DNA of 64,000 nucleotides from Bacteroidales bacterium OttesenSCG-928-M11 (GCA_030265685.1 JAJDGO010000001.1:1-64000); one strand, 5' to 3'. Shown: positions 15,948-25,736, counted from the stretch's first letter. The notes: generated by a model from the letters alone, not told the origin. Made by a program: numbers and translations.

Positions 15948-15955
15948 TACTTTTG
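15948..15955 (+). promoter_or_regulatory. -7 element of corA
   Basis: TACTTTTG matches TAnnTTTG; transcription would start near 15962, leaving a leader of about 80 nt before ATG 16040. Confidence 0.5.
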
Positions 15956-16039
15956 TTCGATTGTTCAGATAGAGGGCTCCGGTCTCTATTAAAATCACTG
16001 AGATAGATAGCAGATTTGCATACCATTAAAAAAGAAAGT

Positions 16040-16981
16040 ATGTCAGAATTCAGACTCTTTTACCGGAAAGACGGCTCGATAAAGATTAGCCGAAGTTTAG
16101 AAATTCTAAAAAAAATACCAACCGAAGACTTCCTTTGGATTGACCTTAACAATGTAGATGAAGAAGTAGAATCTCAATTAGAAGATTTCCTTAAAATATA
16201 TATTCAAGAAGAAGAAGAGATGATCGAAATCGAAACTTCTTCTCGTTATATCGAAACTACAGACACATTAGTTATTAATGCCAACTTCTTAACAGACACA
16301 TACGATAGAAATCCCGTATCGTTTATCTTAAAGAATAATATTTTGGTTTCTGTTCGGAGTAATGATTTGAGTTCATTTACCGAAGCTACTAAAAAAATAT
16401 TTGCTAATCCTCACAACTACCCAACCGGTTATCATGTCTTCTTGCTTTTGTTCGAAACAAGAATTGAATTCGACGCAGATATGATTGAGGACATAACCTT
16501 GAGGATTACTAATCTTTCGAATACAATTCAGAACGCAGGCGACGAAGCTCTTTTAGAAATAAAGAACTTACAGGAAAAGACGATGATGTTTCGAGAAAAT
16601 ATCATAGATAAACAACGCGCCGTGTCAAATATGATTAGAAGCAGCCTCGTTCCGCAAGATATACAACCCAAGTTAACCATCTTAATCAAAGACATCAATT
16701 CACTGTTGGAGCATATTCGGTTTAGTTTCGACAGATTGGACTATCTACAAGATACTTTCTTGGGGTTATTGAATATCGAACAAAATAAAATCATCAAGAT
16801 ATTTACCATTGTCTCCGTTATCTTTATGCCTCCCACATTAATTGCCAGTGTATATGGGATGAATTTTGATGCAATGCCGGAATGGGATTGGGGAATTTGG
16901 GGTTATGTATTTGCTTTAAGCCTCATGTTAATTTCATCTTTGGCTATCTTATTCTTCTTTAAGAAAAAGAAATATCTGTAA
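16040..16981 (+). CDS. corA: CorA-type magnesium/cobalt channel
   Basis: Pentameric inner-membrane divalent-cation channel. I use ATG 16040 (MSEFRLFYRKDG), preceded by AAAGAAAG; an in-frame TTG 24 bp upstream adds eight unlikely residues. The long cytoplasmic funnel is followed by two C-terminal helices, the first ending in the signature YGMNF (DNA about 16855) that forms the pore mouth, and a basic tail FFKKKKYL that stays in the cytoplasm. 313 residues is normal for CorA. Specificity for Mg2+ over Co2+ or Ni2+ cannot be read from the sequence. Confidence 0.94.
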   Translation: MSEFRLFYRKDGSIKISRSLEILKKIPTEDFLWIDLNNVDEEVESQLEDFLKIYIQEEEEMIEIETSSRYIETTDTLVINANFLTDTYDRNPVSFILKNNILVSVRSNDLSSFTEATKKIFANPHNYPTGYHVFLLLFETRIEFDADMIEDITLRITNLSNTIQNAGDEALLEIKNLQEKTMMFRENIIDKQRAVSNMIRSSLVPQDIQPKLTILIKDINSLLEHIRFSFDRLDYLQDTFLGLLNIEQNKIIKIFTIVSVIFMPPTLIASVYGMNFDAMPEWDWGIWGYVFALSLMLISSLAILFFFKKKKYL

Positions 16982-17023
16982 CAACTCTCTTTTTTTTAGA
17001 TAATCATTAAAATATAAAGAACC

Positions 17024-18142
17024 ATGAAAAAAAGTATTTCATTTATTATAGCTATTAGTTTACTATTTACTTTATCTTGCAAAAAAGAATCAGCAGTAGT
17101 ACTTACTGATTCCGGATTGAACCCAATTTTATTTCAATCAATAAATAGCGATGGGAAGAAAAGTGATCTATTTGTACTGAAGAATAAAAACGGGATGGAA
17201 ATTTGCGTCACTAATATCGGAATGCGTATTGTATCTCTTATGGTACCAGATAAAAATGGAGAAAAGAAAGATATTGTATTAGGATTTGACAGATTAGAAC
17301 AATATGAAAATTCGGACAATTATTTCGGTGCAGTTACCGGACGTTATACAAATAGAATAGCTAATGCCAAATTTGTATTAGATAGAGTAAGCTATGAATT
17401 AAGAAAAAAATTCGATGATCCAAACTCACTACACGGAGGTCCTAATGGATTCCACACACAATATTTCACAATAACACAAGAAAACGAAACAGAAATAAAA
17501 GGAAATTATTTCTCTAAGAATAAAGAAGAAGGTTTTCCGGGAGATTTAAGCATTACGGTTACATATAAACTTGCCGACGATAACACTTTATCTATTCATT
17601 ACGAAGCAGAAACCAATATGCCTACGGTTTTCAACCCTAGTAATCACTCTTACTTTAATTTATCCGGCGATCTTAGTCAATCTGTTCTCGACCATCAAAT
17701 CTATATCAATGCAAGTACTTATACTCCATTAAATGAAAATATGATTCCGACAGGAGAGTTTAAGGATATAAAAGATACTTGTTTTGACTTTACTCAGGCA
17801 AAAACACTTGAAAGTGGAATTGCCGAATGTGGAAATTACGATCTAAACTACGTTCTTGGTAGCGAAGGAGATATAAGTGTACTTGCCGCAAAAGCATTTA
17901 GTCCAACTTCCGGTATAACAATGGAGGTATATACTACCGAACCGGGCATTCAATTATATACACCCGAAGACCTTCAGGTAACAGGAAAGAAAGGTATAGT
18001 ATATAAAGGGAATAATTCTTTTTGTTTAGAAACGCAACACTATCCCGATTCTCCTAATCAACCAAACTTCCCTACAACAGTACTTAGACCAGGCGAGCCG
18101 TTTTCTACTACTACTATCTATAAATTTAGCACAAATAAATAA
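17024..18142 (+). CDS. galM: Aldose 1-epimerase (mutarotase), lipoprotein form
   Basis: Interconverts alpha and beta anomers of sugars such as galactose and glucose. The protein starts with a lipoprotein signal (SLLFTLSC, Cys15), so it probably acts in the periplasm on sugars before import, unlike cytosolic GalM. Family marks are GRYTNRIANAKF, the catalytic-histidine segment NPSNHSYFNLSG, and FCLETQHYPDSPN, with the catalytic glutamate near the end. 372 residues is usual for the secreted Bacteroidetes form. The stop codon is immediately followed by the next ATG. Confidence 0.95.
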   Translation: MKKSISFIIAISLLFTLSCKKESAVVLTDSGLNPILFQSINSDGKKSDLFVLKNKNGMEICVTNIGMRIVSLMVPDKNGEKKDIVLGFDRLEQYENSDNYFGAVTGRYTNRIANAKFVLDRVSYELRKKFDDPNSLHGGPNGFHTQYFTITQENETEIKGNYFSKNKEEGFPGDLSITVTYKLADDNTLSIHYEAETNMPTVFNPSNHSYFNLSGDLSQSVLDHQIYINASTYTPLNENMIPTGEFKDIKDTCFDFTQAKTLESGIAECGNYDLNYVLGSEGDISVLAAKAFSPTSGITMEVYTTEPGIQLYTPEDLQVTGKKGIVYKGNNSFCLETQHYPDSPNQPNFPTTVLRPGEPFSTTTIYKFSTNK

Positions 18143-18334
18143 ATGGACGCTGTAGCTTGGAAGCAAATAATCTCTCTTGGAGCCGTAGTTATACTTATGT
18201 ACTTTGCTCTTCGTATAATGAAAAAAGTACAAGATCCTCCAAAAGAGCAAGAAGAATGGGAAGATGAAGTGGAGTCGGAAAACGAATTCGAAAAAGACGA
18301 GACTGAAGAAGAATTGAAAGAAAATAAAGAATGA
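18143..18334 (+). CDS. Small membrane protein with acidic tail
   Basis: 63 residues: one membrane helix (IISLGAVVILMYFALRIM, residues 9-26) and a cytoplasmic tail made almost only of E, D, K and P. The gene begins at the base after the galM stop and overlaps the murF-alr start by 4 bp (ATGA), so it is translated as part of this unit. I do not recognise a family. Its fixed place before murF suggests it is a real gene rather than a chance ORF. Confidence 0.7.
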   Translation: MDAVAWKQIISLGAVVILMYFALRIMKKVQDPPKEQEEWEDEVESENEFEKDETEEELKENKE

Positions 18335-20759
18335 TAACTAAAGAACTTGATTTAGTTCGAATAAATAAAGAACAACCATTACTCCTTACCGATAGTCGAT
18401 CTTTGACTGATCCGGACAGATCTTTATTTTTTGCTTTAGTAACTGCACACAACGATGGGCACAGATATATAACTGACTTATATAATAAAGGTGTCAGGCA
18501 GTTTGTTATTCAACACGATTTTGTCGGGATGGATGTAATTCCCGACGCCATTTGCTATCGAGTTGAAAATACACTCAAAGCATTACAGGAGATTGCGGCT
18601 TATCATCGCCAACTATTCAATATTCCAATTATAGGTATTACGGGAAGTAACGGCAAAACAATTGTTAAAGAATGGCTTTATCAGTTACTTCACGACAGGA
18701 AATCAATAGTTCGTTCTCCAAGAAGTTATAATTCTCAAACAGGAGTACCGCTTTCTGTTTGGCAGTTAAACAAAGAAACCGAATTAGGAATCTTTGAAGC
18801 CGGCATATCTCTTCCCGGAGAAATGGAAAGATTGCAAAAGATCGTCCAACCTACCATTGGAATTTTCACAACTTTAGGAGAAGCTCATCAAGAAAACTTT
18901 CTTTCGCGCGAAGAAAAGTGCTTAGAAAAGCTATCTCTCTTCGAATCGTCGGATACAATTATTTATAATGAAGATCAAGACTTGGTTAAATACTGTATTG
19001 AAAAGAATGGCTGGACAAATAAAGCCTTTTCTTGGTCTCAAAAAAACACGGAAGCTAACATTTATATTTCTCAAATAGAAAAAAACGTTGATCATACGCT
19101 GATTTCTTTGGAGAAAAATAACGTCCGGATCAAGATCCCTTTTACCGACGAAGCTTCTATTGAAGATGCTATACACTGTTTAGTCCTACTTCTATACCTA
19201 TTTCCCGAAGAACAATTCGAACATCGCTTCGAGAAGTTAGATCCTGTGGCAATGCGCTTAGATGTCAGCAAAGGAGTACTTAATAATATGTTGATTAACG
19301 ATACATATAATTCAGACATTAACTCTCTTTCTATTGCTCTCGACTTTATGTCGCGCCGTTCGGTAGACAAATCTCAAAAACAAGTATTGATTCTTTCCGA
19401 CATATTACAATCAGGTATGGTTCCTGCTGCTTTTTATCGGAAAGTAGCCGAATTAGTAACACAAAAAGGAGTGGAACACATTATCGGTATTGGGCCTAAC
19501 TTGATGTCACATTCCAATCTTTTTGCGATGGAGAAGGAATTTTATCCCAATACGGAAAGTTATTTACAATCGGGACGTTGGCGCAACTTGAAAGATTCGA
19601 TTATTTTAATAAAAGGATCACGTAAGTTTCGGTTCGAACAAATTTCGGAACGATTAGAAGAAAAAGCACATCAAACCGTTTTAGAAGTCGATCTTGATGC
19701 AGTAATATACAATCTAAAACATTTCAAATCATTACTCCGCCCGGAAACCAAAATCATTTGCATGGTAAAAGCCTTTGGCTATGGAGTTGGGTCGTATGAA
19801 TTAGCCAAAACATTACAAGAAAGAGGCGCAGATTATTTGGCAGTAGCCTTAGTTGACGAAGGAGTTGAGTTGCGTCGTGAAGGAATTACGATGCCTATTA
19901 TGATTATGAATTTGGAAGAACACGCTTTCAATTTATTATTCGAATATAACTTGGAACCAGAGATTTACAACATGAAAATGTTGGAAGCAATTATCCGCGA
20001 AACAGAACGGCGTGGTATCCTAAATTATCCTATTCATATCAAATTAGACACAGGAATGAACCGTTTAGGTTTTTCCAAAGAAGAAATAATAAACTTAGCA
20101 CAGACGATAAATAGTCAGACCGGAGTAAGTGTCAAGTCTGTTTTTCGCATTTAGCAGGAAGCGATTCGGAGTTATTAGACACATTCACTCAAGAACAAAT
20201 TACTCTTTTCGAAGAAGAAACAAAAAAATTGAAAGATTTATTAGGAACATCCTTTCAACAACACATACTAAATTCGGCAGGAATTGAACGATTCCCCAAA
20301 GCACAGTTCGACATGGTTCGTCTTGGAATAGGACTTTACGGAATATCAACTATCGACAGCCAATCATTAAAACCAGTTGCTTCACTTAAAACACGTATTT
20401 TACAGATTCGGCAAGTAAAACAAGGAGAAACAATTGGATACAATCGCAACGGAACTCTATCAAGAGACTCAATTATAGCTTGTATTCCAATCGGATATGC
20501 TGATGGTTTGGATAGAAGATTAGGAAACAAAGTTGGACAAGTATTTATCAACGGGCAGCTTTGCCCTATTATCGGAAATATTTGTATGGATACTTGCATG
20601 ATCGACATTACAGACATTTCAGCTTCGGAGGGAGATAAAGTAATTGTATTTGGCGAAGGGATCAGTATTACCGAAATAGCCGATCAACTCGGAACTATAC
20701 CTTACGAAATCTTAACTTCAATTTCGCCCCGAGTCAAACGGATTTATTTCAAAGAATAA
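18331..20759 (+). pseudogene. murF-alr: MurF-alanine racemase fusion, interrupted by a one-base deletion
   Basis: Bifunctional peptidoglycan precursor enzyme typical of Bacteroidetes. The MurF half (about residues 1-450) adds D-Ala-D-Ala to UDP-MurNAc-tripeptide, with the ATP site GITGSNGKT at residues 102-110. The racemase half starts at LEVDLDAVIYNLKHF, with the PLP lysine Lys480 in MVKAFGYGVG. The frame stops at 20154, just after GVSVKSVF. The missing part continues in another frame from 20145 to 20759 (HLAGSDSELLDTF, ERFPKAQFDMVRLG, catalytic-tyrosine motif GETIGYNR, IPIGYADGLDRRLG). Adding one T to the T5 run at 20141-20145 restores about 809 residues. As printed, MurF would survive but the racemase would be dead. 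D-Ala is normally essential and no second alr is visible here, so a sequencing error is the likeliest cause. Confidence 0.9.
20141..20145 (+). other. Frameshift site (T5) in murF-alr
   Basis: As printed, gtt ttt cgc att tag stops; with six T it reads gtt ttt tcg cat tta gca, giving VFSHLAG, the expected racemase sequence. Confidence 0.85.
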
Positions 20760-20760
20760 T

Positions 20761-21594
20761 ATGTTTATCCGATTTATCATTTGTTTATTTCTCTTTCCGC
20801 TTGCAGCTTCTTGCCAAACAAGCATTGATCAAGAAATACTTAATCAATATTTCCAGGATTCTGAGGAATGCAATTGTAGTCCTATAATAAAAACAGCCTT
20901 GTATTTTGTTAATACGCCTTATGTTGCCGGAACATTAGAAAAAAACGAAGGGAAAGAAGAAAAGTTAATTATTAATCTTCGGGAAATGGACTGTACAACT
21001 TTTGTCGAATACTGTTTAGCCATTTCGCAAATAGAGTCTGCGCATGAAAACCCCACCTATGAGTTATTCTCAAAACAATTGCAAAAGATTCGTTATCGCA
21101 ACGGAATTATCGAAGATTATTCTTCTCGTCTTCATTATATAAGCGATTGGTTGATAAACAATGAAGAAATGGGACTCATAATTAATGAAACTAATCTAAT
21201 CAGCGACAAGCTTTTGCATATCAATGTAAATTACATGTCGTCTCATCCTCAATATTATCCGGCACTTAAAAGTAATCCGGGATTAATTGCAAAAATAAAA
21301 AAACAGGAAGAAGCTATTAACCAAGCTCTCTCTTCCTATTTTTTCATTCCCAAAGAAGATATTAATCAAAAATCAACCGAAATAAATAGCGGAGATATTG
21401 TTTTTTTCACAACAGCAATACAAGGACTTGATGTTCAACATGCCGGAATTGCCTATCACCATAACGGAATAGTGGGATTTATTCACGCCTCTTCTAAAGC
21501 CGGAAATGTAATTATCGAACCAGTATCCATTGCTGATTATTGTGCGAAACAAAAAAACATCACAGGTATCCTTATTGCTACACCGGTTTATTGA
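20761..21594 (+). CDS. DUF1460 lipoprotein, NlpC/P60-like cysteine hydrolase
   Basis: 277 residues with a lipoprotein signal (FLFPLAASC, Cys18). The DUF1460 domain has the catalytic-cysteine motif EMDCTTFVEYCL (Cys78) and a later histidine motif VQHAGIAYHHNG, which fit an NlpC/P60-like fold. Characterised relatives act as N-acetylmuramoyl-L-alanine amidase-like enzymes on cell-wall peptides. It begins one base after murF-alr, consistent with a joint role in wall synthesis and turnover. The exact bond cut is not known for this protein. Confidence 0.88.
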   Translation: MFIRFIICLFLFPLAASCQTSIDQEILNQYFQDSEECNCSPIIKTALYFVNTPYVAGTLEKNEGKEEKLIINLREMDCTTFVEYCLAISQIESAHENPTYELFSKQLQKIRYRNGIIEDYSSRLHYISDWLINNEEMGLIINETNLISDKLLHINVNYMSSHPQYYPALKSNPGLIAKIKKQEEAINQALSSYFFIPKEDINQKSTEINSGDIVFFTTAIQGLDVQHAGIAYHHNGIVGFIHASSKAGNVIIEPVSIADYCAKQKNITGILIATPVY

Positions 21595-21601
21595 ATTTCT
21601 T

Positions 21602-21629
21602 TAATCGAATTGAATATCAATTTCGATTA
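21602..21629. terminator. Weak hairpin between converging genes
   Basis: TAATCGAA (21602-21609) and TTCGATTA (21622-21629) form an AT-rich 8-bp stem between the DUF1460 gene and the P-type ATPase gene. No clear T tract on either side. Confidence 0.4.
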
Positions 21630-21635
21630 TAGGAT

Positions 21636-24332
21636 TCATTCATGATGTCCCCGATCAAAAAACTTACCATTTTTATCAAACAAACGAATGATCAACTTTG
21701 CACTTTCAATAATCGGAAGCGGCGCAATAGACAAAAGAACTACCCAAAGCCACTGAGAAGAAGAAAGATTTGCGATATGGAAAAGATCATGTAGATAAGG
21801 AATCTCAATTACCATCATCATTAAACCGGCAGATATGGCAATCGCCAACAATAAGACTTTATTTGTAAAGATATTTGTTATTGCAGACTTTGATGCAGAT
21901 CGAATATTAAATACATGAATCAATTGAGCAAAAGCAAGAACAGCAAAACACATAGCGCGTCCGGACTCGATTGCATCAAATCCTGCCGGCGTAGTTCTTA
22001 AACCTATCTGATAAGCCGACAAAGCTAAAGCGCCAATCATAAAACCTTGCAGTAAGATCAGAATCGAAAAATTCTTATTTAATATGGCTTTCTTGGTATT
22101 GGTTGGCTTTCTCTTCATAATATCTTTGTCGGCCGGATCAACCGCCAAAGCTAAAGCCGGCAAAGAATCGGTAACAAGATTAATCCATAAAATATGAATC
22201 GGCAACAAAGGAGTAGCCCAATTGGCAATTACTGCAATAAAGAGGACAAACAATTCGCCAATATTGGTAGAAAGAAGAAACTCAATGGCTTTCATAATAT
22301 TATCATAAATCCGACGACCTTCTCCAACTGCGGTAACAATAGTGGAAAAATTATCATCAGTCAAAACAATATCGGCAGCATCTTTTGAAACATCGGTCCC
22401 CGTAATTCCCATTGCGGTTCCAATATCAGCTAACTTTAACGCCGGAGCATCATTTACTCCATCACCTGTCATTGCAACTATATCGCCATTGACTTGAAAA
22501 GCCTTCACTATCCTTACTTTTAATTCAGGAGAAACTCTCGCGTAGACCGAAATAGAGTGTATCTTTTCCCGTAACTCTTCATCTGATAGTTTTTCTACTT
22601 CCAAACCTGTCAAAGCTAAATCACCTTCTTGCATAATGTTTAGCTCTTTAGCGATAGCCATAGCCGTTATTTTATGATCTCCGGTAATCATTACCGGCTT
22701 AATACCTGCTTGTCGGCAAGTTTTTACCGCATCATATATCTCAGGTCTGGGCGGATCAATCATACCAACCATCCCGACAAAGATCAAGTTCTTTTCCAAA
22801 TCGTTTACCATTGGCTTTGAGTCTACCGGTTTATATGCCATTGCTAAAACGCGAAGAGCTTCTTTTGCCAAATTATTATTGATTTGTTTAATCTGTTCTT
22901 TGTGTTGGCTTGTCAGAGTCTTAATATCTCCCCTATCCAATATCCTATCACAGCAGTCCAATAATTCATCTAATCCTCCCTTTGTGCAAACTTCATAGGT
23001 ATTGTTTCCGTTATCAATCACCGAAGTCATAAGCTTTCGTTCCGAATCAAAAGGGATTTCGTCTACACGAGGAAAGTCATGATACAGATCATTCTTATTG
23101 ATCTTAAATTTCAAGCCAAGATCGATCAAGGAAGTTTCCGTAGGATCTCCATTAACAATCGGTTTTCCATCGGTAATAGATAATGTGGCATCGTTTGCAA
23201 AAATAGAAACTTGAATCAATTTCTTTTGAGTTTCCGAAAGTATTAACTCTTCCTTTGATGATAAAGCAATTACTTGGTCGTCTGCAAACAACTTAACTAC
23301 CGTCATCTTATTTTGAGTTAGCGTTCCCGTCTTATCAGAACAAATAACTGTAACACTTCCTAAGGTTTCTACAGAAGGTAAAGTTTTCACAATAGCGTGA
23401 TTCTTTGCCAATTTTTGCACTCCCATCGCCAAAACAATAGTAGATACCGCCGGAAGACCTTCGGGAATAGCTGCAGCAGCTAAACTAACTGCGATCATAA
23501 ACATAGTAAGAAGATCGTTCCCATACAATAACCCGACAACAAATATCAACAAACAAATAATAATTGCCGCTAAACCTAAGTGCTTTCCTAATTTATCTAA
23601 CTTCTTTTGAAGGGGAGTTTTTTGATTTGGAACCGACTGAATCATCGAAGCTATTTTACCAACTTCGGTATGTATCCCTGTTGCTGTCACAATTCCGGCT
23701 CCTCTTCCATAAACAACTATGCCGGAAGAGTAGACCATATTGTTTCTATCGCCCAAAGAAACTTCATCTTTTCGAATCGTTTCGATTGTTTTTTCCGAAG
23801 GTAAGGATTCTCCTGTAAGCGCTGCTTCTTGAACTTTCAGATTAACTGCTTCGATTAGCCGGGCATCAGCCGGTAACAAGTCTCCGGTTTCCAAAATAAT
23901 TACATCTCCCGGAACTAATAATCTCGATTCTATTACTACTACTTGCCCGTCGCGTAGTACTTTACACTTTGGAGCCGACATCTTTACCAAAGATTCTAAA
24001 GATTGTTCTGCTTTATTCTCTTGAATTAATCCTATAATAGCGTTTAATAAAACAATTGCTAATATAATTATGGCATCGGCAAAACCTTCTCCTTGCAAAT
24101 AACCGGTTATTCCCGATATAAATGCAGCGATTAAAAGAATCACAATCATAAAACTCTTGAACTGATCGCCAAACTTCGCCAACAAACTTCGCCCTTTCTT
24201 TTTCGGAAATTCATTGTATCCGAATTGTGTTATACGAGAAGTTGCCTCTTGGCTGGTCAAACCGTCATAGGAAGTTTTTAGTTCTTCAATCACCTCATCG
24301 AGAGATTGGTTATAAAAAAGCACGTTCTTCAT
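21636..24332 (-). CDS. Calcium-translocating P-type ATPase (PMCA/SERCA-like)
   Basis: Inner-membrane ion pump, 898 residues. Seen in order: the cation-ATPase N-terminal domain (1-75), actuator loop TGES (173-176), the helix-4 motif PEGLP (290-294) typical of Ca2+ pumps, the phosphorylated Asp333 in CSDKTGTLTQNK, and the hinge VAMTGDGVNDAPALKLADIG. Four further hydrophobic segments form the C-terminal membrane domain. The PEGLP motif favours Ca2+ over heavy metals (CPC) or K+ (TGD), and no N-terminal metal-binding domain is present. A short AraC-type regulator gene lies 90 bp upstream on the same strand. Confidence 0.93.
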   Translation of the reverse strand: MKNVLFYNQSLDEVIEELKTSYDGLTSQEATSRITQFGYNEFPKKKGRSLLAKFGDQFKSFMIVILLIAAFISGITGYLQGEGFADAIIILAIVLLNAIIGLIQENKAEQSLESLVKMSAPKCKVLRDGQVVVIESRLLVPGDVIILETGDLLPADARLIEAVNLKVQEAALTGESLPSEKTIETIRKDEVSLGDRNNMVYSSGIVVYGRGAGIVTATGIHTEVGKIASMIQSVPNQKTPLQKKLDKLGKHLGLAAIIICLLIFVVGLLYGNDLLTMFMIAVSLAAAAIPEGLPAVSTIVLAMGVQKLAKNHAIVKTLPSVETLGSVTVICSDKTGTLTQNKMTVVKLFADDQVIALSSKEELILSETQKKLIQVSIFANDATLSITDGKPIVNGDPTETSLIDLGLKFKINKNDLYHDFPRVDEIPFDSERKLMTSVIDNGNNTYEVCTKGGLDELLDCCDRILDRGDIKTLTSQHKEQIKQINNNLAKEALRVLAMAYKPVDSKPMVNDLEKNLIFVGMVGMIDPPRPEIYDAVKTCRQAGIKPVMITGDHKITAMAIAKELNIMQEGDLALTGLEVEKLSDEELREKIHSISVYARVSPELKVRIVKAFQVNGDIVAMTGDGVNDAPALKLADIGTAMGITGTDVSKDAADIVLTDDNFSTIVTAVGEGRRIYDNIMKAIEFLLSTNIGELFVLFIAVIANWATPLLPIHILWINLVTDSLPALALAVDPADKDIMKRKPTNTKKAILNKNFSILILLQGFMIGALALSAYQIGLRTTPAGFDAIESGRAMCFAVLAFAQLIHVFNIRSASKSAITNIFTNKVLLLAIAISAGLMMMVIEIPYLHDLFHIANLSSSQWLWVVLLSIAPLPIIESAKLIIRLFDKNGKFFDRGHHE

Positions 24333-24422
24333 CCTTAATCAATATAAAATATCATCAATATTCAAATAATATCTATATTAACGGGGAAATATCGCTTTTG
24401 TTTTTCATTAACCTCAATAAAG

Positions 24423-24956
24423 TTATTGATTCATTGCCCTATACTTGGCGGGAGAAATTTCGTACTTCTTTTTATAGAGGCGATAAAAGTTTCTAAGTGT
24501 TGTAAATCCGGAATCTGCCGCCACCTGTTCAATAGTATAATCCGGGTAGTCTACTAATAGTTTTTTAGCGTGCTCGAGCCTTTGGTTGTTAATATATTCG
24601 TGCGGCGTCATATCGGCACCGTATCTAATAGCCATCGCCAAGTAAGTTTCGTTCGTATTTACATCTCGAACCAAATTTTTCCTATTATATTCACAATTCA
24701 AATAAGCTTTGGTTTCCTCCATGTGTGCTTTCACCCGGATAAATATATCCTGGTTCTGTTTCTCTTTTTCCGAAAGAACTTTTTCTTGTTCTTGTTTGTT
24801 CGTTTCATGTGATTTGACCAACTCGTTTACTTCGTCGGTATAAAGATATTTAGAAACGAGATTCATGTTTTGTTTTTTCATCGATTTGTCTATCCGGTAA
24901 ATAATAAAACAGATTATAACAGCTAAAAGGACCAATAGTAACAACAGTACTAACAT
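24423..24956 (-). CDS. Membrane-anchored AraC-family transcriptional regulator
   Basis: From ATG 24956 the protein has 177 residues: one membrane helix at the very start (MLVLLLLLVLLAVIICFIIY), a charged coil (DEVNELVKSHETNKQEQEKVL), and a C-terminal HTH_18 domain (DMTPHEYINNQRLEHAKKLL, YTIEQVAADSGFTTLRNFYR, KKYEISPAKYRAMN). A TTG 27 bp upstream is an alternative start; an in-frame stop lies right before that. Related Bacteroidetes proteins often carry a periplasmic sensor or TPR region before the helix; here there is none. It may sense through the membrane or be a remnant. The targets are unknown. Confidence 0.88.
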   Translation of the reverse strand: MLVLLLLLVLLAVIICFIIYRIDKSMKKQNMNLVSKYLYTDEVNELVKSHETNKQEQEKVLSEKEKQNQDIFIRVKAHMEETKAYLNCEYNRKNLVRDVNTNETYLAMAIRYGADMTPHEYINNQRLEHAKKLLVDYPDYTIEQVAADSGFTTLRNFYRLYKKKYEISPAKYRAMNQ

Positions 24957-25170
24957 AATAACATATATTTGAGCTGAGAACAATCCTTACTTAATTAACG
25001 GGATAAAAGAAATTTAGTTTATCTTGGAATTAGAGATCGGGTTGATTTTTGAAATATGTCATGTTTTTTTTGATAAATATGGCTCATTTTCACATAATTA
25101 GCTAATTAACCTATACTATATTCGTCATCTATTTTCTTAAATATGGCAGTTTATCTTATTCGATGTAGAG

Positions 25171-25178
25171 TAACTTTG
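25171..25178 (+). promoter_or_regulatory. -7 element of the candidate small RNA
   Basis: TAACTTTG is an exact TAnnTTTG match. The -33 position holds only GTTTAT, a weak match to TTTG. Confidence 0.5.
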
Positions 25179-25182
25179 CACT

Positions 25183-25288
25183 GCAATTAAACAGGTACTA
25201 TAGACTATACTGAATAGTTTCTATAAGTATTGTTAAGTGTGTAATGTTTGGAATGGTTTTCTCGTGAGAGACGACCATTCTTTTTTTC
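25183..25288 (+). ncRNA. Candidate structured small RNA
   Basis: About 105 nt between a TAACTTTG promoter and a strong terminator, with no ORF. The 5' half can form a rod: CAA (25184-25186), TACT (25196-25199), ATAG (25200-25203) and CTAT (25205-25208) pair in order with TTG (25230-25232), AGTA (25226-25229), CTAT (25221-25224) and ATAG (25214-25217), closing a 5-nt loop. GAATGGT (25251-25257) pairs with ACCATTC (25274-25280), with an inner TCTC/GAGA stem, followed by T7. I do not recognise an Rfam family; it is too short for an ordinary 6S RNA. Confidence 0.45.
25251..25287 (+). terminator. Intrinsic terminator of the candidate small RNA
   Basis: A nearly continuous stem of about 14 bp with one mismatch and a GTGA loop (25264-25267), followed by seven T and then CTTTTT. 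Confidence 0.85.
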
Positions 25289-25448
25289 TTTTTATACAGA
25301 AAAACATAAACTCACTCAAAAAAGCTTCTCAATATCCTCAAAAGAAAAAAAGTCAGGATTCGAGAAATATCTCAACCTAAAACAATAAATTTAAGACTTA
25401 GTGAGAGTTATAATTGATCTTTTGCCAAAAGATTAAATCTTTTTTTAA

Positions 25449-25486
25449 TTTTCTGTACAGATAATTAAACTTTTCTGTACAGAAAA
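25449..25486. repeat. Family II 22-bp repeat array, two units
   Basis: One 22-bp unit (TTTTCTGTACAGA, then TAATTAAAC; 25449-25470) followed by the palindrome TTTTCTGTACAGAAAA (25471-25486). It differs from the 4312 copy by one base in the unit. Confidence 0.9.
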
Positions 25487-25736
25487 TATATCAAGTCTTA
25501 GTATCTTTTTAATCAACAGATTCTGATACTCTAAAAAAAACAATAAGTATTTTTTAGAAAATAATACTCTTTTTTATATTTGACACCTAAAAAAAATAAA
25601 TTTAGCACATAAAACAGGCGTCATATATATACTTTTGTCTGGTCTTTTCTATGAATTAACGATGGATAACTAAAATCTTTAAATGAGCAAAAAACAACCC
25701 TTTTCATCAATAAATAGAGAAAGGCTATTAAAGTAA

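Noticed and set aside
24996-25160. Lost sensor domain upstream of the AraC regulator
   Set aside because: Reading all three minus-strand frames shows frequent stops and AT-rich non-coding sequence, so there is no remnant to call.
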